Source: Diphasiastrum complanatum (taxonomy: Eukaryota > Streptophyta > Lycopodiopsida > Lycopodiales > Lycopodiaceae). From it: a stretch of DNA of 64,000 nucleotides. The stretch lies in NCBI GenBank assembly GCA_029204225.1, contig MU832123.1, forward strand, positions 22,035-86,034, in the 5' to 3' direction. Of the stretch, positions 49,019 through 60,612 are shown one piece after another. Position numbers and translations under genes: made by a program. Under the pieces are notes generated by a model. It did no database searches and had not been told where the DNA came from. It worked only from the letters and a program-made list of their open reading frames with translations. Within the stretch, counting starts at the first letter, position 1; each line of letters starts with the position of its first letter.

Positions 49019-52000
49019 ATGGGATCAGTGGGAGCCTACATTCTAGAAGCTAGTGAGAGGTTAAATTCTACCAATTATGCTATTTGGAAAGTGAGGATGG
49101 AGTCACTAATGGTGCTCCAAGATCTTTATGAGTTTCTAATAGATGATGAAGATGAACCTCTAGGTGCACAGGAATTAGTGAGATACAAGAAGAGGTCTAG
49201 GCTTGCACTTCACTGTATTAAGATGAATGTAAGCAATGATCTTTTAAGGGAAGTATCATCATGTAAGAGTGCTAAAGAGGCTTGGGAATCTTTAAAATCT
49301 ATCTATGAGTCTAGTAACACTTCGAGGGTTCTCAAGCTTAGGAATCAGATTCTACAAAGCATGAAGAGGAGTGATGAGAGTGCACAGGATTATGTGCTAA
49401 GAATCAAGTCTCTCAATAGGGAGCTAGCTTCCATTGGAGAGAAGATTCAAGATAGTGAGCTTGTTCAGATTGTCCTCAATGGTCTAGGGAGTGGCTTTAC
49501 AAATTTGGTCCAAAGCTTTGCAATCCAAGACACTTTGCCTACTATAGAAAAGCTACACAGTGTATTAGTGGCTGAAGAGTGTAGGATGATGCATACCAAT
49601 GCAAGAATGAATGCTATTTCTCTGTAGGATGGTGATGAGAAAGCTAATTTCTCATTCAAAGGCAAGAAGAAGACCAATGGCAAGAAGAAGCACTTCAAGG
49701 AGACCAAGGAGGAGGATGAGGCTTCAAGCTCAAAGGGCAAGATCAAAGACAAGTCTAAGTACAAATGCTTTTTCTGTGGAAAGAAAGGACATTTTGCATC
49801 AGAATGTCTCAAGAAGAAGAAGGCACAAGAGAGCAAACAAAGCAACATTGCACATCAGGAGGAGGAGGAGGATGAAGAGTCATCCTTGATGGTTTCCAGC
49901 AAACCACCATCATCCAAGAGCAACACCAATGATTCTTGGTGGATTGATAGTGGGGCTAGTTCTCACATGACATATCAAAAGGACATATTCTCCACTTTAC
50001 TTTCTTACAATGATTTACATAGATCAATCTATACTGCAAGTAGTCAAGAATGTAAGATAAGTGGAATAGGAACAATTCCCTTGTATGCGGGATCATCCAA
50101 AAGGATGAATCTTGATGATGTTCTTTATGTTCCTAAGTTAACCAAGAATTTGCTTAGTGTTGGCCAATTAATGGATAATGGCCTAGATGTACAATTTAAG
50201 CATGGAGTTTGTTCCATCCTTAGAAATGATGAATGTATAGCCAAAGGCTTTAAGCAAGGTAGATTGTTTAAGCTTGATGCTAATGTTGCAGTGGAGAGTG
50301 CTAACTTGGCAAAGGTGGAGTATCAAAGGTGGAACTGTGGCACAAAAGGTTGGGCCACCCCAACTACAAAGCCATGGAATCTATGGTTGCAAAGGAGCTT
50401 GCAGTTGGAATCCCCAAGCATTTGTCAAAGTGTGGGAAGAGATGTGAAGCATATAGCCTCTCAAAGGCTCACAAACTACCCTTCTCAAGATCTACATCAA
50501 GATCAAACTCTCCTCTTGAACTCATCCATTCAGATGTTCATAGTTTTTCACATGAGTCTAATGGTGGTGCCAAGTACTATGTAATCTTCATTGATGACTA
50601 TTCTAGATTTTGTTGGATGTACCTCTTGTCTAGCAAATCAATGGTGTTTGATTCTTTTGTAAAGTTCAAGACTTTGGTAGAAAATCAGCTTAGTACCAAG
50701 ATTAAGGTATTAAGGAGTGATAACGGAGGTGAATATATCTCCAATAAGTTGATTGACTTTTGTAGTTCTAATGGCATAAGAGAGAGTTGTCATGTCCATA
50801 CACCCCTCAACAAAATGAAGTGAGTGAGAGAAGAAATAGATCTCTTTGTGAGTGTGCTAAGGCCTTAAGACTAGATGCTTCTCTATACAAACCATTTTGG
50901 GGTGAAGCAATAAGTTGTGCTAACTATTTGTGCAATAGATTGCCAAACCAAGCCATTGGAGGAATCACACCATTTGAAGCTCTATTTGGAGAGAAGCCCA
51001 ATCTCAAGGATCTCAAAGTTTTTGGATCCACTTGCTATGTACACCAATCCTTGGATAAGAGAAGAAAGGATGATGCAACATCCATCAAAGGCATCTTTGT
51101 GGGATATGGTGAGAATAGCAAAGGTTATAGAGTCTTCAATCCCATCACTAGCAAGGTGATAGTGAGTAGGGATGTTATTTTTTATGAAGGACATGCTTGT
51201 GATCTGGATGATAATGCTACTAATCATCTTGATGCCAAGGATCATGCTAGGATGGATGAGGAGCTTCCAAGTGAAGAAGAACTTGAGGATCCACCTCAAG
51301 ATGCAAGAACTCCAAGAAGATCTACAAGGGCAAGATCAGAGCCATTGAGGCTCACCTATGATGGTCAAGGTGATCAAAGGGAAGGCTCATCATCTTTCAC
51401 ATCTTACACCTTTCTTACTTCAATGTTAGATGAGCCAACATGCTACAAAGATGCTTGTAAGTCTAAAAGCTGGATGGATGCTATGCAAGTAGAGTATGAT
51501 GCTCTTATTGAGAATCATACTTGGGATCTTGTGGATCTTCCTCAAGGGAAGAAACCTCTTGATTGCAAGTGGGTATTTAGATTGAGGTATAATCAAGATG
51601 GATCAATAAGCAAGCATAAAGCTAGGCTTGTTGCCAAAGGTTTTTGACAAACCAAAGGCATTGATTATGATGAGACTTTTGCTCTTGTGGCTAAGCTTGT
51701 TACTATCAGGTTGATCATTAGTCTTGCTACAACCTTCAATTGGGAGCTATTCCAACTTGACTTCACAAATGCATTCCTCAATGGTTATTTGGAGGAAGAT
51801 ATCTACATGAGGCAACCCGAGGGCTTCATTAAGGCAAAGCATGAAGGAAAGGTGTGTTTTTTGAAAAAGAGCCTTTATGGGCTCAAGCAAGCACCTAGAG
51901 CATGGTACTCCAGGATAAATTCTATTCTCATTTCCATCAACTTTGTAATGAGTGCCTATGATCCATCATTGTATATAAGTTTTCATGATGGCATGATCAT

Positions 52001-53177
52001 TATTCTTGTTTTGTATGTAGATGACATTATCTTCAGTGGTAATGATCTAGATGGAATTAGAGATGTAAAAATTGCTTTAGCAAAAGAGTTTAAGATGGTA
52101 GATCTCGGCCTATTAAGCTTCATTCTTGGAATAGAGGTTATTAGAGGATATGATTTTAGCTTCATTTGTCAATCTAAATATGCTGCATCCATCCTAGATA
52201 GATTTGGAATGAAGAATTGTAAAGGATTGAGACACCAATGGAGCAACATGTAAAAGCATCTCTTGGTTGTGATGAAGCATCCTTTGAGGACATCACATTA
52301 TATAGAAGGCTTATTGGCTCCTTGATCTATTTAACTATAACTAGACCTGATCTTAGTTATAGTGTTGGAAACTTAAGCCAATTCATGCAAAGTCCTCTAG
52401 TTCCACATTGGAAGATGGCCAAAAGAGTTCTTAAATATATTTCATCCACTAAGAATTCTGGTATTTTGTGTAGAGGAACTAATCTTGGCTTAAGAGCCTA
52501 TAGTGACTTGGATTTTGCAGGTGAAAAAGTGGATAAAGATCAACAAGTGCCTTTGCCATCTTTCTATGTGATGGAGTAGTATCATGGCTTTCCAAAAAGC
52601 AAGATACCATCTCCCTATCTTCCACAGAATCCGAATACAAGGCCTTGACATCAACATGCAAGGAGGTCTTGTGGCTCAAAAGGCTATTGGTGGAGCTTCA
52701 TGTCATACTTCACAAGCCATCAGTGATTACTAGCTATTGATTAGGAATTAGTACTTACTACGTACTACAATCCAAGATCTATCAGGCTTCGCGACAGAGG
52801 GAGTTCAAAATAGAGCTGGTTTTTTGCAAACTTTTCGGTTTGCTTTTGTATGTTTTCAAGAACATGTTCAAGAAGCTAGAAGAGTATATATCTCTAAGGA
52901 GGAGATCCCTATCATCTATTGTGACAACCAATCAGCCCAATCACTTGCAACCAATCCTACATTCCTTGCAAGGAGCAAACACATCGAAATTGCTCATCAT
53001 TTCGTGAGGGATTAAGTGCAAGCTAAAGAGATCAAGCTCCAACACGTGCCATCATCAAGTTGCTTGGCTGATTTGTTTACTAAATCTTTACCTAAAGATT
53101 CATTTGTCAAGCTTAGATCTTCAATTGGAGTTATTGATAAAAGCATTGTGATCTCCAAGGCTAGATTTGAGGAGGAG
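49019..53177 (+). pseudogene. Ty1/copia element E gag-pol, disrupted
   Basis: Gag starts at 49019 (LNSTNYAIWKVRMESLM). A TAG at 49625-49627 interrupts one otherwise open frame, which continues through the knuckle CFFCGKKGHFASEC (about 49769-49810) to protease WWIDSGASSHMT (about 49941). Frameshifts follow near 50330 (before LWHKRLGH), near 50800 (before PQQNEVSERRNRS) and near 52230. A TGA at 51646-51648 lies between VAKGF and QTKGIDYDETF. RT retains LYVDDIIFSG (about 52011). RNase H is split by about 190 bp of unrelated DNA (52708-52899) and by a TAA at 53013-53015. The terminal motif is LADLFTKSLPKDSF. It resembles element D throughout but is inactive. Confidence 0.93.
52708..52899. other. 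192-bp insert within RNase H of element E
   Basis: Element F reads straight from CTTCATGTCATGGAGGAGGAG; in E the same sequence is opened after GTCAT and resumes at GAGGAGATCCC. The insert has no target duplication and no recognised content. Confidence 0.7.
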
Positions 53178-53868
53178 TGTGAAAAATTGCCTACATTGGT
53201 AAATCTAGCCATGTAGAATATTGTACATTTTGTCAATATTGTTTGTTGGTTACTTGAATGGCCAAAGTGCCACTTGTACATACACACCTAAAGTAGGTTA
53301 CCACGAGTCAAGAGGAGTGGTTGTGTCCATTTGGTAGTGATTCCTACTTTGTAGGATCTAGACCATGATTTATGATGAGATTTGTACCTACCATGCACCT
53401 ACCAAGCATGACTCTTGGATCTAGGCTAGGGTTTTCACATTAGGGCAAGATAGTGGAGTCTGCTTCCTTATTACATGCTGGATTTTCACCTAACTTAGGA
53501 AAGGAATTGTGTTTTACTATGTATTCCCATTCTCCATAGTGAGAAGATAGAAACTTTTTGGAGCCTCAAGGAGAAACTCGAGTTTCCTCTCATTGTATGG
53601 TGATTACTCTTGATTTCCAGTGGAACCCAGCTTTGGCACTTTGTAAACACTGTCTACAGGCTGTACTACAGCCTTATTTCCACACGTGTGGAGTTGTATT
53701 ACACTAATTGATCAATGCTTTGATTGTCTCTACTTGTTTCCTATCAAGCTGCTAAACTAGATCTTGTTTTTCAATGAATAGTTTCTGATAGATTGTTTAA
53801 CAAGCATACAATCACCTTGTGGATCATTCAAAGATCCATGTATGTTCCTTAGTACTGTACTTTTCACA
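53178..53868 (+). mobile_element. 3' LTR of copia element E
   Basis: Starts TGTGAAAAATTGCC immediately after the purine tract GAGGAGGAG (53169-53177) and ends GTACTGTACTTTTCACA; 691 bp. The inverted ends (TGTGAAAA/TTTTCACA) and the matching LTR of element F fix the borders. A CCACACGTGTGG dyad lies near 53687-53698. The last pol frame runs on into the LTR to 53216. Confidence 0.87.
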
Positions 53869-54236
53869 ATAGGTGGTCACATGTTGCTGGTGGGACCATG
53901 TTTGATGGGACTCACTTGATGGGACCCAAGTAGTCTATTATGTACCATGATGATATGTATGGCCTCGCAAGGGGCAAGATGCAAGTCTGGCATTATCGAC
54001 TTGTTTTAGTGTTGTGTGCGTCACCATCCTAGGTGGTCACGTGTTGCTTGTGGGACCATGCTTGATGGGGCCCACTATGTTATGCCTATATAGTGGTGGG
54101 GCTTCCCTTTCGCCATTCACTCAGTCGACCTGGGAGTTGGTGGATGGAGAGCACGTGTAGTAGCCAGGATGTATCTCCAAGCCCATGAGATGTATGCTAG
54201 GGAGAGCTAAGGGTGATGGCGGGTGGTATGGGACGT
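53869..54236 (+). mobile_element. LTR of an outer element (I), left part
   Basis: Contains two copies of a 46-bp block starting AGGTGGTCAC (53871 and 54031) and a TATA-like CTATATAG at 54086-54093. It is interrupted at 54237 by a family-C LTR; the presumed continuation at 61219 leads to a primer site. The left border is not defined. Confidence 0.5.
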
Positions 54237-54459
54237 TGTGAAAAATCGTCAAAAATCTATCTTAGTTATTTTATGATTTTATGTTTGTGAGTACATTTCA
54301 CATGTGTGGAGCATGTTCCCACATGTGTAAAATAGTTAGAATAGTTTATAATGTTGACTTTAGGGGTATCATAAAGATTGCTAGTCAAGCATCTTGGTGT
54401 CACTAGGTGATAGGGCCAATTTTGTCTTTAGAGGTCAAATGGTCAAGTACACATGTTTT
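54237..54459 (+). mobile_element. Solo family-C LTR, left part
   Basis: Starts TGTGAAAAATCGTC and matches 3928-4150 closely. The last five bases (54455-54459, GTTTT) are duplicated at 60613-60617 on the far side of element D. The five bases before the LTR (GACGT) and after its right end (ACGCC) do not form a clean target duplication. Confidence 0.88.
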
Positions 54460-55137
54460 TGTTAAAAATTCACAATTCTAGCTTGACTAGTTTTGGTCAT
54501 ATGACTTGTAAATAGTTAGATGGTCATGATGTGGCTTGTCACACGTGCCAAATAGCATAGGATTCCATTCATAAGTATGTTCTCAAGTAGAAAGTGTTAG
54601 AACCTTTGGAATGAGTCCAAATTATGCTTAGATACAAGGGAGAAAAAATAGGAGCTATTTTTGGTAGTTTTTGCATTGTTGAGGGATCTCCAAGATTCCA
54701 ACCCTAACTTGGTAGGGATGAAAGATCCACCAAAATTAGCATTAGGGATAGGTTTAGGGCTACTCATACCTGCCCAAAACCGTGATGGATCATGTATATA
54801 TAGGTGATGATATCTCACCAAAATCAATCAAGCAATTTCATGATTTTTCTCTCATAATGGTGCAATTGCTCTCTATGTTCATAATTGTTTGAGTACTTGT
54901 GATTACTAATGATTATAGGATTGAATGTAGGTCTGGTGTACAGTACTCAGACTGTGGGAGGCCGTACTTTCACACATGTGAAGCTTCTTCAAGGATTTGG
55001 GCCATTTAGTGAGGTTCAAGCATAGATTTTTGATGGATTTTGATGGTTCAACTTGTGCTAATCTTATGAAATCATAATCTATTGTTTTCCTCATCATTTC
55101 AAGTGTTTTAGGATCCTTATTTGCTGTAATTTTTACA
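54460..55137 (+). mobile_element. 5' LTR of intact copia element D
   Basis: 678 bp, TGTTAAAAATTCAC...GCTGTAATTTTTACA, with inverted ends. TATA-like TATATATAGG at 54795-54804. It differs from the 3' LTR (59932-60612) by roughly seven substitutions and one small indel near 54591, about 1 %. Confidence 0.95.
54795..54804 (+). promoter_or_regulatory. Putative TATA box of element D
   Basis: TATATATAGG in the 5' LTR, repeated identically at 60270-60279 in the 3' LTR. Confidence 0.6.
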
Positions 55138-55150
55138 TGGTATCAGAGCC
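55138..55150 (+). other. Primer-binding site of element D
   Basis: TGGTATCAGAGCC abuts the LTR end with no gap; complementary to the 3' end of plant initiator-Met tRNA. Confidence 0.95.
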
Positions 55151-55948
55151 TAAAGGTTGAATTGAGCTAAATCCTTGGTTTTCATTCAATTTGATCACAA
55201 TTTTTTATCTAAATCTTGTGTAGATTGGATCTTAGCATCTAGTATTGATTCTATAACTCAAAGTGAGTCAAATACATTGGAGATTGGTGTTGTGTGACTT
55301 CATTTGCAGGTGTTTAGGTGTCTAAAACCAGAGGCAAAGTTGAATTCAATTCACATTACCAAGATAGCAAGTTTTGCTTGCTCCAAGCATTGATTTCTAA
55401 GCGAGTTTTGAAGGTGTTTTCATAGAGGAGGATTTCTAGCATTCAAGGAGAGGGAAGATCAGAGTTTTGGGGACTCTTCAAGGCTGTTCTAAGGTGTACT
55501 AGACACCTCCTAAAGTGATTTAGGTTCAGTCCAACCATTGCTTGACTTATGCACCAAATTAGATCAATTTTTCATCAATTTTGATCATTTTTTGCTTGTG
55601 ATTGGATAGTAGATTGTGTTGCATCCTCATTAAGTTCCATTTAGATCTTTTACAAGTGATTTTGGAAGTATATTAGGTTGCTGAAATTCACTCTTGATCA
55701 GATCATTTGGAAGCTTTAATGTTCTTTATAAAAAGAGGGGCAATTCTACTAGTATTGTCTACTTCAATCAAGCAAGTGCATTGTTTCTAGTATTCTATGA
55801 TTTGATTTTGTTAGAGATCATTCTTAGATCTTTATAGGAAGTCTATTACTAATCTTTTCAGGTCCCTAAGAAGTGGGATAAGGTAGACCTTCAATCAAAT
55901 CAATAGAAGTAACCTTCATTTGTGTCAAGTCCTTGACTAGGAGACTAG
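55151..55948 (+). mobile_element. Leader of element D
   Basis: About 800 bp of AT-rich untranslated sequence between primer site and gag ATG, with several short upstream ATG frames. Confidence 0.8.
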
Positions 55949-58900
55949 ATGGCATCTATAAATGCATATCTTTTGGATACTAATGAAAGGCTCAACAAAA
56001 CTAACTATTCCATATGGAAAGTTAGAATGGAATCTATCATGATCATGCAAGATCTGATGGAAATTGTAAATGGTAAGGAGGGTGAACCTATTCATCCTCA
56101 AGAAAAAGCCAAATACATCAAGAGGTGCAATGTTGCACTACATTGCATAAAAATGAATGTTGCAAATGAACTCTTAAGAGAGGTAGGAGATTGCACTTCA
56201 GCTCAAGATGCTTGGGAGACTTTGCAAAAGGTCTATGAATCCAAGAACCAAACTAGAATGTTAGCTTTGAAGAATCAAATCTATAGAAGCTATCAAAAGA
56301 AAGGAGAGAGTGCACATACTTTTGTCCTAAGAGTAAAGGAATTGAACAAAGAGCTAGCCTTTATAGGTGACCCTATCAAGGATGAAGAGCTTGTTCAACT
56401 CATATTGAATGGACTAAGCTTTGAATTTGACAATTTGGTTCAGGGATATGCAATTATGGGTAAGCTACCCATACTTGAAGAACTCCAAGGCACACTCATG
56501 GCCGAGGAATCAAGAAGGAGCCAAATGCAAGAGAGGATGGATAGGCTTTCCATCCAAGGTGGATATGACCAAGCTCTCTTCACCAAAGGCAAAGGCAAGT
56601 CCAAAGGCAAAGGATCAACATTCAAGAAGTCTACAAAGCTTGAGGATCAAGAAGGACCCCCAAAGGCATCTCCATCAACCACCAAAGTCAAGAAGGACAA
56701 ATCAAAGGTGAAGTGCTACTATTGTAGCAAGATGGGGCATTATGCCTCGGAATGCTTCAAGAGGAAGCAAGATCAAAGCCAAGCCAACATGAGCAAAGAG
56801 GAGGAGGAGGAGAGTTCACATGAGGACTCTCTCATGATGTCCATATTTTCTTCAACAAGCTTCAAAGGAGAAGATCCTTGGTGGATTGACTCGGGTGCTA
56901 GTTCACACATGACTAGTAAAAGGGAGTTTTTCTCTTCTCTCTTATCTTATGATGGACCTATAAAGTCTATCTATACAGCAAATGATGAAGCTTGTAAGAT
57001 TGAAGGAGTTGGTAGCATTCCCCTTTGCTTAGGATCTTCCAAAAAGATCAACATAGAAGGTTTTTTGTACATTCCTACAATAACAAAGAATCTACTAAGT
57101 GTTGGCCAAATGGTAGACAATGGTTTCAATGTTGACTTTGCTTCAAATGAATGTTTCATCAAGAAGAAGGGTAAGATAGTGGCTAAGGGCACTAGACTTG
57201 GCAAACTTTATAAGCTGGATGCATTTGTGGATACTATTGTTGTCATGTTGGCCGAGAAGAGCAAGATATCTACCTTTACTTTATGGCACAAAAGACTTGG
57301 ACATGTCAACTCGGGTTCCATGGAGGCTATGATCAAGGAGGAGTATGCTTTAGGCCTACCAAGGTCTATTGGGAAGGAAGACAAGGTTTGTGAAGCTTGT
57401 GCCTTATCCAAGGCACATAAGAAGGTGTTTCCTAACTCCATCACAAAGTCATCTCATCCTCTTGAACTCATACACTCGGATGTGCACATTGCTAGCACCA
57501 AATCTAATGGAGGTTCATCCATGTTTTTAACCTTCATTGATGACTACTCAAGATATTGTTGGGTGTTCTTACTTTCCTTCAAGTCTCAAGTATTTGATAC
57601 TTTTATAAAGTTCAAGTTGTTTGTGGAAAAGCATCATAATCATAGCATCAAGATTCTTAGAAGTGACAATGGTGGAGAATTCATCTCCAATGAGTTCAAG
57701 GCCTTTTGTGAGGAGGAAGGGATCAAGAAAGAGACTTCTTGTCCTTACACTCCTCAACAAAATGGAGTTGCTGAAAGAAGGAATAGAACATTATGTGAAT
57801 GTTCTAAGGCTTTAAGATTAGATGCTTGTTTGCCCAAATCCTTTTGGGGTGAGTCTCTTGTATGTGCAAACTACTTGATGAATAGGGTGTCTTGCAAAGC
57901 AATTGAAGGCAAAACTCCTTATGAGATGTTGTATGGAAAGAAACCCAATCTTAATCACTTGAAAGTTTTTGGGTGTATATGTTATGTGCATGTGCCATTG
58001 GAAACAAGAACCAAGGAGGATCCATCTTCCACAAGAGGGATCATGCTTGGATATGCAAGCTCAAGCAAGGGCTACAAAGTCTATCTCCCATCCTTGAACA
58101 AATTTGTTGTTTCAAGGGATGTCATCTTTGATGAACATCATATGCATATGCTTGAAGAAGGCTCAAGTGCTCCAACAATCAAGAAGAAGATGGCCGAGGA
58201 GCAAGATCTTGGTTTTGAGGAGGAGCTCATGGAGGAGCAAGCACCAAACCCACCTATCACACCAAGGAGATCTTCAAGGGCAAAAGTGGAGCCATCAAGG
58301 CTCACATATCAAGGCAAAGGACAGCAAGTTGAGGGTATCTCATCCACTTCTTATGCTTTATCTAGTTTTGAAGAACCGTCTAATGTTGAAGATGCATTGA
58401 ACTCCAAAGAATGGTATAAAGCTATGTTGGATGAGTATGATGCCTTGATTGAGAATGAAACTTGGTTGCTTGTTGAGAGACCTCAAAGGAATGTAATAGG
58501 ATGCAAGTGGGTCTTCAAGCTTAAGTTGAATGCAAATGGGAGTGTTAACAAACATAAAGCAAGATTAGTTGCAAAAGGTTATGCTCAAGAGAGAGGGATA
58601 GACTATGAGGAAACTTTTGCACCCGTGGCCAAGATGGTCACAATAAGACTAATAATTGCACTTGCATCACATTTTGGATGGATTCTATGTCAAATGGATG
58701 TCTCTAATGCTTTCTTGAATGGTTTTTTGGAAGAAGATATCTATATGGAGCAGCCACAAGGGTTCATCAAGCATGGAATGGAGAACAAAGTATGCCATCT
58801 CCAAAGAAGCATCTATGGCTTGAAGCAAGCCTCGAGATCTTGGAATTCAAGACTACATTGCTATCTTATTTCACTTTCTTTTGTTCAAAGTGAATATGAT

Positions 58901-59917
58901 CCTACTCTTTACATTAAGTTTGATGATGTTGGTATTGTACTTTTACTCATTTATGTAGATGACATCATCATTAGTGGAAATAGTGTTGATGGTATTGAAA
59001 AAATCAAGATAGATCTATCCTTGAAGTTCAAGATGGTAGATCTAGGATGTCTTCACTTCATCTTAGGCATAGAAGTACTTAGAGGGTCTGATTTTATCTT
59101 TATAAGTCAAGTAAACTATGCTCAAAGTCTTTTGAAGAAGTTTAAGATGGAAGTATGCAAAAGTGTTGACACACCAATGGAGCAAGATGTAAAAGTGCCA
59201 AATGAAGATGATGAAAGATCCTTCATGGACATCACTTTGTTTAGGCAACTTATAGGTTCCTTAATGTGGATCACTACAACTAGACCAGATCTTAGTTTTA
59301 GTGTATGTAGGTTGAGCCAATCCATGCAAAAGCCATTGAATATCCATTGGAAAAAGGCTAAGAGGATTCTAAGATACATCTCGGGTACATTGGATTTTGG
59401 GATTCTATATAGAAGAGATGTGATTAACCTTCATGCATTTAGTGATTCAGATTTTGCAGGGGACAAGAGGGATAGGAAATCAACAAGTGCCTATTCAACT
59501 TTCATAGGAGAAGGTGTGGTTTCATGGCTTTCAAAAAAGCAAGAAACTATATCTCTATCTTCAACCGAGGCCGAGTACAAAGCTTTGACAACCACTACAA
59601 AGGAGGTACTTTGGATCAAGAGATTATTGGTGGAACTAAAGATCATGGATTCAGAGGAGGAACCAATCATCTACAATGACAATATATCAGCCCAACACCT
59701 TGCATCTAACCCAATCTTCCATGCAAGATCTAAGCACATTGAGATATGCCATCACTTTGTGAGAGAAATGGTGCAAGCCAAGGAGATTGCTTTGGAGCAT
59801 GTTCCAAGAAATGAATGTGTAGCTGATCTACTTACTAAACCACTTCAAAAGACACCTTTTATGAAGTTCAGATCATCACTTGGAGTGATTAGTAAAGCAA
59901 TGATTGAACCAAGCTAG
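55949..59917 (+). CDS. Intact Ty1/copia gag-pol polyprotein (element D)
   Basis: One 1,322-residue frame encodes everything a copia element needs. Gag occupies residues 1 to about 230 (KTNYSIWKVRMESIM). CCHC knuckle CYYCSKMGHYASEC at 256-269. Aspartic protease active site DSGAS from Asp314. Pre-integrase zinc-binding residues His447, His454, Cys481, Cys484. Integrase catalytic triad Asp511 (IHSDVH), Asp573 (LRSDNGGEF) and Glu609 (NGVAERRNR), with the expected 35 residues between the last two. RT carries Asp917 (QMDVSNAFLNG) and YVDD with Asp1004 and Asp1005. RNase H has Asp1168, Glu1207 and Asp1244. No stop or frameshift is seen, and the length is normal for the group. ATG 55949 is the first in frame and matches the start of element E. 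The single frame implies processing by its own protease. This is the only element here that looks autonomous. Confidence 0.97.
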   Translation: MASINAYLLDTNERLNKTNYSIWKVRMESIMIMQDLMEIVNGKEGEPIHPQEKAKYIKRCNVALHCIKMNVANELLREVGDCTSAQDAWETLQKVYESKNQTRMLALKNQIYRSYQKKGESAHTFVLRVKELNKELAFIGDPIKDEELVQLILNGLSFEFDNLVQGYAIMGKLPILEELQGTLMAEESRRSQMQERMDRLSIQGGYDQALFTKGKGKSKGKGSTFKKSTKLEDQEGPPKASPSTTKVKKDKSKVKCYYCSKMGHYASECFKRKQDQSQANMSKEEEEESSHEDSLMMSIFSSTSFKGEDPWWIDSGASSHMTSKREFFSSLLSYDGPIKSIYTANDEACKIEGVGSIPLCLGSSKKINIEGFLYIPTITKNLLSVGQMVDNGFNVDFASNECFIKKKGKIVAKGTRLGKLYKLDAFVDTIVVMLAEKSKISTFTLWHKRLGHVNSGSMEAMIKEEYALGLPRSIGKEDKVCEACALSKAHKKVFPNSITKSSHPLELIHSDVHIASTKSNGGSSMFLTFIDDYSRYCWVFLLSFKSQVFDTFIKFKLFVEKHHNHSIKILRSDNGGEFISNEFKAFCEEEGIKKETSCPYTPQQNGVAERRNRTLCECSKALRLDACLPKSFWGESLVCANYLMNRVSCKAIEGKTPYEMLYGKKPNLNHLKVFGCICYVHVPLETRTKEDPSSTRGIMLGYASSSKGYKVYLPSLNKFVVSRDVIFDEHHMHMLEEGSSAPTIKKKMAEEQDLGFEEELMEEQAPNPPITPRRSSRAKVEPSRLTYQGKGQQVEGISSTSYALSSFEEPSNVEDALNSKEWYKAMLDEYDALIENETWLLVERPQRNVIGCKWVFKLKLNANGSVNKHKARLVAKGYAQERGIDYEETFAPVAKMVTIRLIIALASHFGWILCQMDVSNAFLNGFLEEDIYMEQPQGFIKHGMENKVCHLQRSIYGLKQASRSWNSRLHCYLISLSFVQSEYDPTLYIKFDDVGIVLLLIYVDDIIISGNSVDGIEKIKIDLSLKFKMVDLGCLHFILGIEVLRGSDFIFISQVNYAQSLLKKFKMEVCKSVDTPMEQDVKVPNEDDERSFMDITLFRQLIGSLMWITTTRPDLSFSVCRLSQSMQKPLNIHWKKAKRILRYISGTLDFGILYRRDVINLHAFSDSDFAGDKRDRKSTSAYSTFIGEGVVSWLSKKQETISLSSTEAEYKALTTTTKEVLWIKRLLVELKIMDSEEEPIIYNDNISAQHLASNPIFHARSKHIEICHHFVREMVQAKEIALEHVPRNECVADLLTKPLQKTPFMKFRSSLGVISKAMIEPS

Positions 59918-59920
59918 ATA

Positions 59921-59931
59921 GTGAGGAGGAG
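59921..59931 (+). other. Polypurine tract of element D
   Basis: GTGAGGAGGAG, almost all purines, directly before the 3' LTR; element E has the same GAGGAGGAG. Confidence 0.9.
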
Positions 59932-60612
59932 TGTTAAAAATTCACAATTCTAGCTTGACTAGTTTTGGTCATATGACTTGTAAATAGTTAGATGGTCATG
60001 ATGTGGCTTGTCACACGTGCCAAATAGCATAGGATTCCATTCATAAGTATGTTCTCAAGTAGACCTAAGCGTTAGAACCTTTGGAATGAGTCCAAATTAT
60101 GCTTAGATACAAGAGAGAAAAAATAGGAGCTATTTTTGGTAATTTTTGCATTGTTGAGGGATCTCCAAGATTCCAACCCTAACTTGGTAGGGATGAAAGA
60201 TCCACCAAAATTAGCATTAGGGATAGGTTTAGGGCTACTCATACCTGCCCAAAACCGTGATGGATCATGTATATATAGGTGATGATATCTCACCAAAATT
60301 AATCAAGCAATTTCATGATTTTTCTCTCATAATGGTGCAATTGCTCTCTATGTTCATAATTGTTTGAGTACTTGTGATTACTAATGATTATAGGATTGAA
60401 TGTAGGTCTGGTGTACAGTACTCAGACTGTGGGAGGCCGTACTTTCACACGTGTGAAGCTTCTTCAAGGATTTGGGCCATTTAGTGAGGTTCAAGCATAG
60501 ATTTTTGATGGATTTTGATGGTTCAACTTGTGCTAATCTTATGAAATCATAATCTATTGTTTCCCTCATCATTTCAAGTGTTTTACGATCCTTATTTGCT
60601 GTAATTTTTACA
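59932..60612 (+). mobile_element. 3' LTR of intact copia element D
   Basis: 681 bp, same ends as the 5' LTR. Followed by target duplication GTTTT (60613-60617), identical to 54455-54459. Confidence 0.95.
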
